Part shown: in pieces, positions 6,081 to 6,081 of the stretch
Position numbering within the stretch: the first letter of the stretch is position 1
How the letters are laid out: each line of letters begins with the position of its first letter
Source of the DNA: CAZOSF01 sp964582415
GTDB lineage: Bacteria > Bacteroidota > Bacteroidia > Flavobacteriales > Flavobacteriaceae
Direction: 5' to 3'
DNA length: 6,081 nt
Assembly (NCBI GenBank): GCA_964582415.1
Contig: CAZOSF010000102.1
Location: 1 to 6,081, forward strand
Notes under the pieces: generated by a model
Database searches by the model: none
Told to the model about the DNA's origin: nothing
Seen by the model: the letters and a program-made list of their open reading frames with translations, nothing else
Translations under genes and position numbers: made by a program

Positions 6081-6081
6081 T

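Overview
The window looks like chromosomal DNA of a member of the Bacteroidota, most likely a marine-type flavobacterium. The best evidence is the large secreted protease on the right, which ends in a type IX secretion (T9SS) sorting domain, a system confined to that phylum. Supporting signs are the near absence of Shine-Dalgarno sequences, A-rich leaders, and -7 promoter boxes resembling the Bacteroidota TAnnTTTG consensus placed about 20 bases before the start codons.

Left part (1-3324), all on the minus strand and read right to left: three genes that look like one redox operon. The first (3324-2497) is a five-helix membrane protein with two H-x13-H pairs, the haem-ligand pattern of di-haem b-type cytochromes. 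The second overlaps it by 13 bases (2509-1163). It is a membrane-anchored protein with a ferredoxin-like double Fe-S motif and a thioredoxin-reductase-like FAD/NAD(P)H module whose parts appear in permuted order. The third (from about 1073, running off the left edge) is an exported multihaem c-type cytochrome with 13 CxxCH motifs in the visible part, most of them in exact 77-residue three-haem repeats. Together they suggest an electron path between cytoplasmic NAD(P)H, flavin and Fe-S clusters, b haems across the inner membrane, and a periplasmic haem wire. Direction of flow and the terminal partner cannot be read from the window.

Middle (3325-3570): a 246-base divergent intergenic region with a candidate promoter for each side and several short inverted repeats, one with the 5-4-5 geometry of CRP/FNR-family sites.

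Right part (3571-6033, plus strand): one 820-residue subtilisin-like (S8) protease with signal peptide, complete Asp/His/Asn/Ser active site, a KP-43-like beta domain, two further beta domains and a T9SS tail. A hairpin that may be its terminator lies at the right edge. No RNA gene, mobile element or CRISPR array is visible. The redox operon is the part that could be a poorly described system.
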